The translations under genes were made by a program, and so were the position numbers. The notes under the pieces are model-generated. The model searched no databases and was not told where the DNA came from. It saw nothing but the letters and a program-made list of their open reading frames with translations. DNA of 64,000 nucleotides. Origin: Argopecten irradians. Lineage: Eukaryota; Mollusca; Bivalvia; Pectinida; Pectinidae. Numbering within the stretch: position 1 is the first letter of the stretch; every line of letters starts with the position of its first letter. Shown here one piece after another: positions 57,301 through 64,000 of this stretch. The stretch is taken from NCBI RefSeq assembly GCF_041381155.1, contig NC_091144.1, positions 32,482,980 to 32,546,979 on the forward strand, given 5' to 3'.

Positions 57301-60300
57301 AAAAGTTACAGCTTTAACTATTTTCTCAACTTTCTGCATTTTAACTAAAGTCCAAAATAAATGGGCAGATCCAGAAGTTGAAAAGGGGCACTGAAAATGA
57401 TTTTATAATGCAATAAATTTGCTTTATCAATTATTGAAACAAAATTACAAAATAAAATAAGTGTGGATACAAATTAGTGCAGTTCGGTGGTTCAATACTG
57501 AAAGTACCCTTTCACAAAAATTAGGGCTGTACAAAAATATGCACTTCAAAGACAGCATTAAATTAAACTACCACTATAAACTTTAAAATCCTCTAAATCT
57601 GTGACTGAACAAAGCCCAGTGAAAGTTAAGATACTACATTGAAATGTGAATAATTTAAGTTCCTTGTGATACCTGCATGATAACGTTTATGCAAGACTAT
57701 TGCTTCTATCCATTTAGTTGACTCTCACAGAATACCTAGATTTTCATCATCTCAAACTCATGTGAGACAGAGATACCACTTTCTGGAAAGTATTCCATTT
57801 TTCCATTTTCTATCCTGGAATATCAAACACTAAAACATTCAAACTTGATTTACTTTAAGTTGATCCTGCTTGCTGGTCAATATGTAGAAATCTGACCAGA
57901 AGTCGTATATCCTAGTGTGTAAGTTGACTATATCATAATCCATTATAACAGTATATATATTACACACACATGACCTGATTGCCTAATCCATCTACCCTTT
58001 AAGGCTAGGGATTATATGACTCAGTAATTCTAATTCTGACTTCAGTAATCCACAAATCTTTCAACCAGGTCTAGATTTCTGACTTAGTTTTGTTCTAAAT
58101 GAAGGCTGAATCAACTAGAACTGTCGCCAGAGTGGACAACCAATACCTGCCGCTGCACAAATTTAGTAATAACTTCATTAATAGGGGACATTGCAGAACC
58201 CTATATAGTTTTCTCAACTCCACTTTATGTCAGGGTTTGGTGTACCAAATTTTATCGAAATCTGTCAAAAAGTTTAGGAGGAATTTGCTGGGCAATGTTG
58301 TGTCTGTACAGACAGACAGACAGACAGAAAATGCAATTCCAATATACCCTCCCTTAACTCCGTTACCGGGGTATAACTAAGCTTTTCATGACCTCCTGTC
58401 ATTTTCAGTTCTGTTACTCTCCAAATTAGATTTTTGATGAACGTTTGTTGTATTATGCCTACATTACACCTTACCATTAGATCAAGGTCAAGTATTAAAT
58501 AGGTACACTAGATGATACTTTCAATAATTTTTGTCAGGTGATAACTTCAAACCAATTAGGATGTTAGCATGTTGCATACCAGAGTCATACTTACCAATGT
58601 ACAGTACATTATAATAAGATATATTTTACCTTGACTCATAGGTCTGAGAATTTTTTTTTGGCGGGAATTCTTGTAAATCACAGAGGTGTACAACAAGGTG
58701 ATGTTATTATCCCTTAACTATTAAAGAGATAAAAATATTTCATCTTTGATATTTTTCACAAAACAAATTTATCGTTGATGCAATTTCTTTCTCATACACA
58801 ACATCTATATTCATTGCTACAATGGTCAGATAAAACTTACTATAAGGAAAGATCAATATGAAGCTTTTAAAGGAATACCTATATATATATCTTAGTGTGT
58901 ACTGTAATCTTCTATAATCCTATTACACAATGGACAAATACTTCACTATCATTGCGGCTAAGGAACAACTCCAAACCCACAATATCCCCTTATCAAAATA
59001 GAATTCCAGTCTCTTTTGTAGCCCAGCTAAGAAATATACATGTGTAGGTAAACCTATGGTAAATATATTTGACTTGAAACACTCAAAGAAAAATCTCCCC
59101 AGATCTTTTATTACATATAAATAATTTGCAATATCACATAAGAGAAATAAAGTCTGACAGCATGCTCTTATGACAGAACTAGTTAATATAACAGCTACAT
59201 AGCATTCACCATGGCTATAGTAATATGGATATTCAATATAAATTGCATTTATTGACAAGCTCGCAACATTTTGACCATAAACAAAATGCTCTGTCCAGAA
59301 CCATTGCTTTGTTATTCTTAAAATGAAGTACCAATTCGAAACGAAATTCAAAGCACAGAAAATCGAAACAAACAGACTCAGTATATGGTATTTTTTAATA
59401 TTTGGAGCAGTCTTAAGTTTCTAACTTTACATTTGGCAATATTTCAACCCTCCCCCAACACCTCCTGTCGGAGTCATATATCTCCATTCTACAATGTTCC
59501 ACCAGACTGAAATTGTGTGCATTATTTACCTGGATGCATCCAAGTCAATCGATCTATCCCACAAACCAGGTAATTATAACATATATACACTGGTGACCTG
59601 ACCTCTCTACTCACAAACAGATTTAGGACAGGACTTCCAACACATCCAATCAGAATATCGCTCCATTTTAGGTTTCACAGGTGAGAATAACACCAAACAG
59701 TATACAGGTGAGATATGTAAGTCTGTGATTATGGCACAAACAGATGTTCATTGGTATTTCTTAACAGTTGCTGAGGCTGCAGCTAGCTTAAGTGTACCAG
59801 GTTGCTGTAGTGAGCTTTGACCCCAAAAGTCATGCATAAATGATGCAATGTGGCCCTAACCTAATATCTTACCTGTATCTAATTAATTTTCAGGTGTGTA
59901 ACCGTCAATGGGCACCGGGTGGAACCATTTACTAGGGCAGCTAGCTATAAGGTTCTAACCAAGTCTGCAACTTTAAGCACTAGTGCGATGCCCATGACTA
60001 GTAATTTTACAGCAGGACTAGAACCAATTGGAATGACCTAGTCCGATTGGACTAGTGGCTCCCCATTCAATTAATATTGTTAAATACTACATTTACAAGA
60101 GCGGTGGTAAATTGCATTTTTCAACACATTTTGAGTGCATTCTTTATGCGATTATTTCAGTCCGGATGCATCATCTTGAGAATTTGTGTTAACTAAAGCA
60201 TCTAGACTGCAATTTGGGTAAAAAATTGTAAACTGATCATGACTGAATTTGAAGTGCTGAAGCAAAACGGCTGTATATTTAATTTGGACTAGTGACTTAT

Positions 60301-63300
60301 CATATAATCGTACTAGTAAAATTTTGGGGTTTACTTGTCAAAATGACAAGCAGTAGAAAAATTAGCGTCACAGACTGCTAACCAAAGATGTTATTGGGAT
60401 ATTTAAGTTCTAATCAGGATGTAAATATTGGAATTGCTATCAGGTTGTACATGTGTTAAAACTCTATTGGGATGCCAATGTCAATTTCAAAATTGCATCT
60501 TCTTCTCAATTCATATGTTAGTACCTACAGTTCATGATGATATGAACTTTGAGAGTTAACCTAAAATACATGTTGTTCATGATTATATGAACTTTTATGA
60601 ATGCTCATGGTACATGTTCGTGAATTCATGAACTACAATACAATGCAGTGAAGTCTTTTAGTAATCATGAATTGTTTACACTAACATATTTCTTCATTAG
60701 ATACAGTTCATGACTATTAATATGAATTTGGGTAATGGTCTGGTCTTCATGTTTTAAAGAATGCCATCTTGATACAATAACTGATACTCAAACATTTAAA
60801 TACCAAACTTGTTAGCACACATACTAGAAATTTCAATAAAAGCAATTCAGATATCCATTACAATTTAAAGCAGAAAAACAGGTCAGGATTGGTAAAGATA
60901 GAGTCAGATCCATTTTCACGACCACAAACATTTTTATGACCCATATTATTTAAGGTGCAAGAATAGTAAACTATCATATCAATAAATCATTACTGCCACT
61001 TGAAAACAAACCCAGGGCTTGACCTAAAAATACTGATATTACAACATCACCATTTAGACAGAGACATTTTCAACTATTAAAGATAATAATTATATACATG
61101 ATAAGTGTCAACAGGTATTTAAGAACATATTGTCTTGCTTTCTATATTTATTATAGCATCCCATCAGAGTTGCATGTGTCAAAGCCCACATATTGAGCAG
61201 TTGTAGGCAACTATACCCATCGATTGGTGGTTTTTCCTCCAAGTACTCTAACTTTTACCATCAAACCTTCATTAGCATGTCCTAAAACGACCTTGAGTGT
61301 TAGATGATGCCGGCAACAATTAAATCAAGCCAAACATTTCAGCAGTGAGGACAGTCTTGTATGGTGATAAAAGCATGTGTGTTGGAGTTAACTTGAATAT
61401 TAGCCTACAGTATAGATATTCGTGTTGATCTTCTTGGTAATTAGCTAGTATAAGACAGAAATGGTGTCAATTTTATAGTGCATATAAACATACCGAGAAA
61501 AAAAATTGTATATAAAATTTGGATATTTATCTGGTCAAATTATACTGACAATGAGTGAAACATAAGCCTACCATCTTTATTTTACATACATGAGCACCAA
61601 AGAAAGTGTATACAGACACCATGACATATATAACATTCTTTGGTCATTATGTACAATCACCTGGGAATCAGTGTTCCTTGTCAGTTTGATTTTACCTAAA
61701 TCTACAGTAAGATACAAGCTTGTCAACGATTCAATTAAAGATATCGGAGCCTTTATCGTAATGAACATCAAAATATCACACACTTGCACATGGTAAATGA
61801 AAGTAGATCACATTCCTACTTACCAATATAGAGAAGAGAAATGAACACGACCAGACGACCAAATTCTACACTACAAAACACAACCACATGGTAGAGTAAT
61901 ACCCTACTCCATAACACATGGAAGATCCTCCGTAAATCCAATAATATGATTAGTAGCACAGGGCAAGACCATAAATCCCGAAAATTCACCGATATCTCTG
62001 AAATATCTCCGAGATAATGTATACAGGTGACAGGGCACACATACCTGTAACGATTTACCTGGAGATTTGTTTACCTGGGTGGGTGGGTCTCGGGAGGACA
62101 ACAAGCCAAAACCTGTCAATACCTAACAGTAAATCCCAAACATACACACGTGTGCTCCACCATGGTTCATTGAACACACCTCAGCGTGTAAATCTGTCAC
62201 GGATCATTACATGCCTCAACAGACATTTAAATGTTTGTATGTAAAATGACACAAGTTTATTGTTATGCTGAAAACCCTATTGTTGTGGATATACGAAGGG
62301 TAAACAATAGCATTAAGAGTCAATAAACATTACATAGGACCTATACCAGCTAGACTTAGGGTTGTTATATGTATAAATAGCTCTTAATCGTCAGATTATG
62401 TATGGTAAATGATTGTAAATGGTTTCATTCATTTGCTTTTTTATATGCATACTCCCACATAGTGCTGTTGATAAAAAATTCAACCATTTTAGATGATTAA
62501 TCAATTGTGAAATGAAAATTTTCAGTATTTAGTAGCGATGCTGGGGTAGTAATTTTTATGCAAAAAGGCTGTGTTTTGCTAGGGGTATTTAGAGTATCTG
62601 GATAATTTTTCATTCAGGAGATACCTTTTATATACATGACACCGGTAATAAACTTTTCATGCCCAAGAATTTGATCAATTTAAATGTGTCCTCATGACAT
62701 ACATTTACAGACAAATATAGGAAATTGGTAATAAACTTTGGGCAATAAAGGTGAACATTTTGAATAAATAACTTTTTTGGAGGGGGCATATGCTCTTGGC
62801 AGAAACCAGGAAATCTAAGGAACTTGTATGGTAGGCCATGGAAAGGTGACCAAGAATTTATACACAATCAAAATGAGGAATCAGCAGGTTATGTGAACCA
62901 TTACTTTATTAATTAGCTTTGTTGAATTGTGTTAGCAACCACTACACAATGAACCATCTGACCATGGATTACTCGATATAATATTACCAAACACTACAAT
63001 GACAAAGTCACCAAGTCCTTGAGTAAATAGATTACCATGCCTGATAGGCTCTGATACAGAGAAAGTGACCATCGCAACAAAGGGAGGTAATTCAGGAGAG
63101 TACAATTGGGAGATGCGTTGACAAGGTTACCTATAAATACTACACAGGTGTAAAAGATACAGATGGGTGTATTGATCTACTATAGGGATATTGATCCAGC
63201 CCGGTTGCCTAGTATACCAATATAGGGTGATATAGCGAGTCTGGACAGAAGGGGCTAATGTTATAGTTTTGAATTATTGATTTGTTTCTACCCTTCACAT

Positions 63301-64000
63301 CTGTTGCTAACCAAAGCTACACAGAGAGGAATCTAGGATGAACTCAAAACAAATATCTATTTTTCAAAAATCATCTATTGCATGTTTTACTTTGCTAGGC
63401 TAATTTCAAACAAATATGTACCAGCCGTCACAGAATATTAGTTTAAGTTTGCTTGTGACCTAATGCAGAAGAATATTGGGTCTAATAGAAGCTTGTATCT
63501 GGCAAGGCCAAGATATCTGTGTTTTCAAAAATATGTCTTATGTCAAATTTATTGTATATATATATATATATATATTTTTTTTTTTTTTATTGAGAATTAT
63601 GAGTCATAAAGCTATGTATGAGCATAAGAAAAAAATCTAAAAAGAGCGAACCCTTCAATGTCTAAAACAATGTATATTTAATACTTTCTCCGATACATAA
63701 TTTTCAGATTTTTATATTTTCAGATTTTGTGTATTTATCATAAAAACTTTGAAAATATTTCCAAAGTCCATCAAATGTATTATTTGATAGGATGGAATAA
63801 TTGATCATAAGCGACAGTGTTTTACTTTAAGCTAAATAAATTTCCCAAGCTATTTTAATAACTGTATATCAAATAGAGGAAGCTACAAAAAATCTCTATA
63901 CATTATGCAGGGAAGGGAGACAACTCTTTCATCTCTACACCAACACCACAAAAATTCTAATGTTGTATACTAGCTATGCTATATAAGCTTACCTGATCTT
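34859..64000 (-). CDS. Long coiled-coil protein with SH3-FN3-SH3 C-terminus, RIM-binding-protein-like (5' end outside window)
   Basis: Twenty-five exons on the minus strand join in phase: 63993-64000 (partial), 56508-56898, 54796-55707, 54048-54329, 53303-53368, 52658-52718, 51770-51975, 47336-47992, 46859-46921, 46346-46408, 45915-45944, 44479-44574, 43900-44061, 43366-43551, 42667-42843, 42141-42263, 40209-40304, 39358-39832, 38548-38784, 37997-38110, 37537-37667, 36754-37008, 36200-36334, 35470-35541, 34859-34927. They total 5,067 nt: 1,688 codons plus stop with no internal stop. All borders are GT-AG. Residues about 1-1210 are mostly coiled coil, with a low-complexity Pro/Ser region in exon 47336-47992. 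An SH3 domain lies at about 1318-1373, an FN3 domain at about 1470-1565 and a second SH3 at about 1598-1657. The SH3 and FN3 modules look most like RIM-binding proteins, which tether presynaptic channels and RIMs, but those usually have three FN3 and three SH3 domains, so I leave the symbol empty. The protein is probably a cytoplasmic scaffold. Confidence 0.85.
35313..35412. mobile_element. Palindromic element, GAGTTATCTGCCC family, copy 4 (short)
   Basis: A 100-bp form: GAGAGAGTTATCTGCCCTGG on the left, GATTGTGGTGTTGTCC in the centre and AAGGGCAGATAACTCTGTAA on the right. The central inverse present in longer copies is deleted. It lies in the intron just before the 34927 exon. Confidence 0.7.
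35742..35950. repeat. ATC/CAT microsatellite
   Basis: An interrupted (ATC)n run of about 200 bp, with TTATC and AATTC interruptions. Intronic, with no coding role. Confidence 0.9.
36003..36116. mobile_element. Palindromic element, GAGTTATCTGCCC family, copy 5 (short)
   Basis: The ends read ATTTGCATATTACAGAGTTA and GCTAACTCTGTAATATGCAA around CAAAATAATGACATCACAAT. The outermost bases GAATATTCC and GGAATATT are also inverse. It is intronic, about 85 bp from exon 36200-36334. Confidence 0.7.
36754..37667 (-). CDS. Fibronectin type III domain exons
   Basis: Exon 37537-37667 encodes the first half of an FN3 domain: VPEPPTDLKAEKTAGGKSIL, then LLSWTPPKL (the conserved tryptophan of strand B), then a stretch ending VIGYK. 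Exon 36754-37008 continues with IYMNGKVQQQV (strand C'), RLGIQTLTTNGPVSVVKEIS (strands F and G) and an acidic linker (EATEGEPEGEDLVHH). The phase-0 junction inside the domain gives GYK-IYMNG, matching the GY.VY pattern of FN3 strand C. RIM-binding proteins usually contain three such domains; here exon phases leave no gap for more. Confidence 0.82.
37750..37900. mobile_element. Palindromic element, GAGTTATCTGCCC family, copy 6 (diverged)
   Basis: The left end CTGTATTTGCATAAAACAGA, with AATTATCAGCCCTTGCCAG, and the right end GCAAGGGAAATAACTCTGTT are diverged but collinear with the family. ATAATGACATCACAATC lies in the centre. It is intronic, between exons 37537-37667 and 37997-38110. Confidence 0.65.
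38548..39832 (-). CDS. First SH3 domain with preceding Ser/Pro-rich linker
   Basis: Exon 39358-39832 starts with the end of the coiled coil (DELLRRLGEELRKFKG), passes through a disordered Ser/Pro/His-rich linker (RSSSVSSFNDVLDHGAW, RPLPSQQLPLIHRPNRLPVY) and enters an SH3 domain at AYVAVADYDPSTFSKSGRPR with ELQLTEGNTVTIT. Exon 38548-38784 finishes it: GPLDSHGYYEAEVKGRVGLV then PASHVQPESG. As in RIM-binding proteins the paired tryptophans are replaced by GYYEAE. The domain is split by a phase-1 intron at the GP junction. The adjoining Pro-rich linkers could be intramolecular SH3 ligands (inference). Confidence 0.83.
38925..39000 (-). mobile_element. Small ~85-bp palindromic element, TCATTCACCCCTGAAA family, reversed
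   Basis: TTACCCCTAAATATACATTTG on the left and GAAATTTTAGGGGTAAATGA on the right, with GACTAGTC in the middle. It lies in the intron that splits the first SH3 domain. Confidence 0.6.
40209..46408 (-). CDS. Central coiled-coil block, eight exons
   Basis: Exons 46346-46408, 45915-45944, 44479-44574, 43900-44061, 43366-43551, 42667-42843, 42141-42263 and 40209-40304 are all phase 0 and each a multiple of three. They encode an almost uninterrupted heptad-repeat region: TSEALRQMENYDKENRYLKE, IAKLEKDLENKSRYILILER, VREELADVGHKKLDLSQDVV, LQCLQQEAEEIKELEKSLKH, LKGRIKDLEITVAENTRLTD, SEKIKDLLREISDCKGKVVS and MKQTKEEAVLALVPLKSKVH. Since every exon keeps the frame, any of them could be skipped without a frameshift, which would change rod length in exact steps. 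No motor, membrane or enzymatic motif is present. Confidence 0.85.
40520..40955. mobile_element. Inverted-repeat element with GTGTCGCCTGCA ends and an internal duplication
   Basis: The left end GTGTCGCCTGCACAGC is answered on the right by GCGTTGCAGGCGACACAA. Inside, a ~150-bp segment (TCTTGCAAATATTGATGGAT, GACCAGTATCGAAC and TTTGGTTGAAATCAGACAAT) is tandemly repeated twice. It is intronic, just upstream of exon 40209-40304 in the gene's own orientation. Confidence 0.7.
41848..41930 (+). mobile_element. Small ~85-bp palindromic element, TCATTCACCCCTGAAA family
   Basis: TTCACCCCTGAAATCTCTTA on the left and GTGTCTTCAGGGGTGGATAA on the right flank the shared GGTCTAGTCTTTGATTACGA core. Intronic. 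Confidence 0.65.
44228..44330. mobile_element. Half copy of the CCCAATAAGCGC family
   Basis: ATTCGACCCAATAAACGCCC followed by TCCCTATAAGCTCCC and GGCTTCAATTTCACTTAC matches the left half of the element at 14328. I could not find its right inverted end, so it is truncated. Confidence 0.5.
44716..45140. mobile_element. Nested insertion: GAGTTATCTGCCC element (copy 7) inside a GATGCTCCACC-family element
   Basis: The outer element runs 44716-44828 (AAACAGGAGCAGATGGATTT, TTTTTCTTCAGTAACAGTAG) and resumes at 45015-45140 (ATTACCATCATTGAACAGTG, GCCCTATATGGAATGG). The order is the same as in the uninterrupted copy at 459-800, where ACACCATTACCACCATTGAA is continuous. The inner element occupies about 44829-45014, with ends TTCTGTCTTTGCATATTGCA and ATATGCAAATACAGAA. 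So the GAGTTATCTGCCC family was active after the GATGCTCCACC family. The insert contains a perfect TGACGTCA near 44955. Confidence 0.8.
45915..45944 (-). CDS. 30-nt microexon in the coiled-coil region
   Basis: Between acceptor TGATATAG and donor GTAAGTCGG lie 30 nt encoding LPPAVRRKAK. It is phase 0 on both sides, so it can be included or skipped without a frame change. It inserts a Pro-Pro kink and a basic patch between KEE and IAKLEKDLEN, breaking an otherwise continuous coiled coil. The alternative acceptor CTCCAG, 11 nt further in, would read CTG TAA and stop, so the ATATAG acceptor is preferred. The polypyrimidine tract is weak. Short, frame-neutral microexons of this kind are often nervous-system specific in animals (known pattern); that is only a suggestion here. 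Confidence 0.65.
46590..46760 (-). mobile_element. GATGCTCCACC-family element, reversed fragment (copy e)
   Basis: Read on the minus strand it has TTACACCATTACCTGATTAT, AGCTTCTAATTTAAC and GCACTATGCCCTATATGG, collinear with 540-670 of copy a. Both ends are missing. Intronic, between exons 46346-46408 and 46859-46921. Confidence 0.6.
46859..47992 (-). CDS. Low-complexity Pro/Ser-rich exon and following linker exon
   Basis: Exon 47336-47992 (219 codons) is the largest non-coiled-coil segment. It has an acidic helix (SDDRQRMIDDLVSHLDSAEN), a tryptophan pair in basic surroundings (HWKQ, DKRWVNVGK), SESESQ, a basic MKRRKFRP patch, a polyproline stretch (APPPLPQSQPPS), and ends in an amphipathic helix (RSQALQDRISEISHALQ). 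I do not recognise this segment from any family. MKRRKFRP could act as a nuclear localisation or acidic-partner motif and APPPLPQSQPP as an SH3 ligand, including for this protein's own SH3 domains (inference). Exon 46859-46921 adds KKPGVNSEVTDDEGVMIWKI K. Both are phase 0. Confidence 0.82.
47271..47345 (-). repeat. Tandem array of donor-like GTAATTACAG repeats at the end of an exon
   Basis: On the minus strand the end of exon 47336-47992 (TTTACAG) runs into GTAATTACAG repeated with variation about six times. Possible CAG|GT donors follow at exon ends 47336, 47326, 47300, 47287 and 47274. Use of the one at 47300 would add exactly 36 nt in frame (VITGVNYRVKLQ) with no stop. The others shift the frame. 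Confidence 0.75.
48629..48815. mobile_element. Palindromic element, GAGTTATCTGCCC family, copy 8
   Basis: Complete: CCGTCTTTGCATATTACAGA with GTTAGCTCCCTTGCGGGTAG on the left, and CAAGGGCAGATAACTCTGCA with ATATGCAAATACAG on the right. The centre holds GTGTTACGTCATTATTTTG and ACATGACGTCATAATCAAT, the latter with a perfect TGACGTCA near 48757. It is intronic, between exons 47336-47992 and 51770-51975. Confidence 0.8.
49172..49371. mobile_element. Complete inverted-repeat element, CCCAATAAGCGC family
   Basis: The left end ACCATATTCAACCCAACAAG and the right end TTATTGGGTTGAATATGGT are inverse copies. Inner inverse blocks include GGTGCTTAATAAG and GCGCTTATAGGGAC. About 200 bp, non-coding, intronic. 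Confidence 0.75.
49440..49615. repeat. Dispersed hairpin repeat, CCTGTCTATAAAGACCAC family
   Basis: CAGTCAATCCAGCCTTATAG on the left, CTTTATAAAGACCACCTG twice in variant form, and TGGGTGGTCTTTATAGACCG on the right. Related to 4561, 16129 and 52745. Intronic. Confidence 0.6.
49868..50303. mobile_element. Inverted-repeat element with CCGTGCGTTCCATTTGC ends
   Basis: The left end CCGTGCCTTCCATTTGCAGA with TTCGTACCAGTTG and the right end CAACTGGTACGAATCCGCAA with ATGGAACGCACGG are inverse over about 34 bp with three mismatches. TAT is present on both sides and may be a 3-bp target duplication. A second internal fragment (ACGAATCTGCTGTATCTCAA then ATGGAACGCGCCG, about 49912-49945) repeats the end sequence, so the left end is doubled. 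Four overlapping open frames here are by-products. No transposase. Confidence 0.7.
50325..50620 (-). repeat. Tandem dimer of a tRNA-derived SINE
   Basis: On the minus strand two units about 152 bp apart each carry tRNA promoter boxes. The first has TAGCTCAATCGGTAGAGTA (A box, 381-392 of the 50 kb block) and GGTTCGAATC (B box, 50356-50365) with the anticodon arm deleted. The second has TAACTCAATCGTTAGAGCA and GAGTTCGAGCACC with a fuller tRNA-like body (about 50510-50568). Both units share the tail CTACATTTTCTCCTCTCCTG. The boxes are diverged from a functional tRNA gene, so I call them SINEs and not tRNAs. Confidence 0.7.
50760..50843 (+). mobile_element. Small ~85-bp palindromic element, TCATTCACCCCTGAAA family
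   Basis: CTCATTCACCCCTGAAATTT and GTGTCTTCAGGGGTAAATGAG are almost perfect inverse ends around GGACTGGTCTAGGCTTTGAT. This is the cleanest copy in the window. Confidence 0.7.
51770..53368 (-). CDS. Three linker exons between the coiled-coil blocks
   Basis: Exon 53303-53368 encodes DVSSPELEAIQRRLAQSTKT IK (phase 0). Exon 52658-52718 encodes AMRQNMHSVQWKDLGPVVHN and leaves one nucleotide. Exon 51770-51975 completes GISADQAQVSHMEAPGRLAE, passes through a polar stretch and ends in DRYDVMNYDDMSDASTVDEG SVHK. The tail has the look of an acidic, phosphorylatable motif. No domain is recognised. The 5' end of exon 52658-52718 and its acceptor are duplicated upstream in the gene's sense (52863-52929). 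Confidence 0.8.
52740..52930 (-). repeat. Duplicated exon 5' end and acceptor, with a CCTGTCTATAAAGACCAC repeat
   Basis: The exon start and acceptor at about 52699-52765 (plus-strand ATATTCTGTCGCATTGCCTG, then CAATATTGACAATACA and ACAGTCAAACCTGTCT) recur at 52863-52929 (ACATTCTGTCGCATCGCCTG, then ACGATGTTGACAATACA and ACAGTCAAATCTGTCT). The copy keeps a usable AG at the same place (exon-like edge at 52882) but no donor follows, so it is a decoy acceptor. A hairpin repeat of the CCTGTCTATA family lies between the copies. Confidence 0.75.
54048..56898 (-). CDS. N-terminal coiled-coil block (three large exons)
   Basis: Exon 56508-56898 (SSLRTGDTGSDADLNQQINV, ITALEQSEKHLKEKLQVV, RIGELERLEKHLKQQ), exon 54796-55707 (304 codons: VLDMEQDREELHEIARKDKN, LRELTLSEKNLKEQVNQFEA through YRIQELENSGTQ) and exon 54048-54329 (LPLDAPSSLKVPRKLEDCQR, QTELHLDEMEQTNAQLLDTV). 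A loose internal motif LExSExxLKxxVxxLE recurs every 25-40 residues, suggesting growth by internal duplication. Low Pro/Gly and strong a/d hydrophobics predict a long parallel dimeric rod. The 304-codon exon is the longest in the gene and is phase 0 at both ends. Confidence 0.87.
54488..54565 (+). mobile_element. Small ~85-bp palindromic element, TCATTCACCCCTGAAA family
   Basis: CTCATTCACCCCTCAAATTT and GTGTCTTCAGGGGCAATAT flank GGACTGGTCTAGTATTAGAA. Intronic. Confidence 0.6.
55725..55940. repeat. Two-copy duplication beside the 304-codon exon
   Basis: ACAGAAATTCAAGGTCACAA then TGAATTGTATTCTATG at about 55730-55785 recurs as ACAGAAACTCAAGGTCACAA then TAAATTGTATTCTATG at about 55883-55935, again followed by AATTTGAGATGATTTTGT. 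Several TCAAGGTCA motifs lie within it. Confidence 0.75.
58120..58380. repeat. Dispersed repeat with an ACAG microsatellite
   Basis: The segment CTGTCGCCAGAGTGGACAAC through ACCAAATTTTATCGAAATCT to AGACAGACAGACAGACAG and TTACCGGGGTATAACTAA looks like a dispersed repeat (a 93-codon plus frame crosses it). Related repeats in invertebrates often end in a CAGACAGACAG run (general recollection). I found no second copy in this window. Confidence 0.4.
60530..60740. repeat. Cluster of GTTCATGATNATATGAAC palindromes
   Basis: Four variants lie within about 200 bp: GTTCATGATGATATGAAC, GTTCATGATTATATGAAC, GTGAATTCATGAAC and GTTCATGACTATTAATATGA. Each is a near-perfect dyad. The purpose is unknown; it may be a local duplication or an intronic regulatory cluster. 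Confidence 0.5.
63553..63588. repeat. TA dinucleotide run followed by poly-T
   Basis: (TA)n of about 24 bp followed by about 12 T. A simple sequence repeat with no other role visible. Confidence 0.9.

Larger units (their letters stand above)
56899..63992 (-). other. Large intron of the coiled-coil/SH3 gene
   Basis: About 7.1 kb between exon 56508-56898 (acceptor TTTTTCCACAG) and the partial exon at the right edge (donor AAGATCAG|GTAAGC at 63992/63993). I see no internal exon. It contains a dispersed repeat ending in a (GACA)n run (58120-58380), a cluster of TTCATGA palindromes (60530-60740), a SINE-like fragment near 61225-61320 and a TA/T tract (63553-63588). The 142-codon minus-strand frame at 58923-59351 has no recognisable domain and is AT-rich. 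Confidence 0.65.

Noticed and set aside
58923-59351. A 142-codon minus-strand open frame with membrane-like stretches
   Set aside because: It lies inside the large intron, is AT-rich and rich in Phe/Tyr/Ile as AT-rich noise is, and shows no family similarity or repeat of codon bias.

Overview
This is eukaryotic, animal nuclear DNA. It is AT-rich, its genes are split by GT-AG introns, and it is densely packed with palindromic transposable-element remnants and minisatellites. The mix of short inverted-repeat elements, SINE-like repeats and TGACCTTGACC-type runs looks like a mollusc, most likely a bivalve. That assignment is inference, because nothing in the window is a species marker. No prokaryotic operon, CRISPR array, rRNA gene or intact tRNA gene is present.

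Three protein-coding genes can be reconstructed exon by exon with consistent splice phases. (1) Plus strand, 2113-8486, seven exons, 270 aa: a PAP2-family phospholipid phosphatase of the PLPP4/PLPP5 type with all three catalytic motifs. (2) Plus strand, 24848-29937, six exons, 320 aa: THOC3, the WD40 subunit of the THO/TREX mRNA export complex. (3) Minus strand, 34859 to beyond the right edge, 25 exons, at least 1,688 aa: a long coiled-coil protein ending SH3 - FN3 - SH3 with a short tail. Its SH3 and FN3 modules resemble RIM-binding proteins. THOC3 and gene 3 are convergent, with about 4.9 kb between their stop codons. The three genes have no evident functional link: lipid phosphatase, nuclear mRNA export, and probably a membrane or synaptic scaffold.

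Layout: 1-2112 is repeat-rich upstream DNA; 2113-8486 is the PLPP gene; 8487-24847 is a gene-poor repeat block. That block holds a ~2.7 kb minisatellite of a 41-bp unit (10394-13117), a ~20-copy 33-bp minisatellite that is open on both strands (14575-15237), a decayed retroelement (about 16950-17400) and a large inverted-repeat structure (18541-23206). 24848-29937 is THOC3, whose first intron contains a broken non-LTR reverse transcriptase bounded by inverted repeats. 29938-34858 is the convergent 3' region, and 34859-64000 is the coiled-coil/SH3/FN3 gene.

The main things to look at again are: the domain architecture of gene 3; two independent cases where an exon end plus its splice site has been duplicated into the neighbouring intron; a tandem array of donor-like sequences beside one exon; a GAGTTATCTGCCC-type palindromic element with at least eight copies, two of them carrying a perfect TGACGTCA; an intronic array of AGGTCA-type half-sites; and the both-strand-open 33-bp minisatellite.
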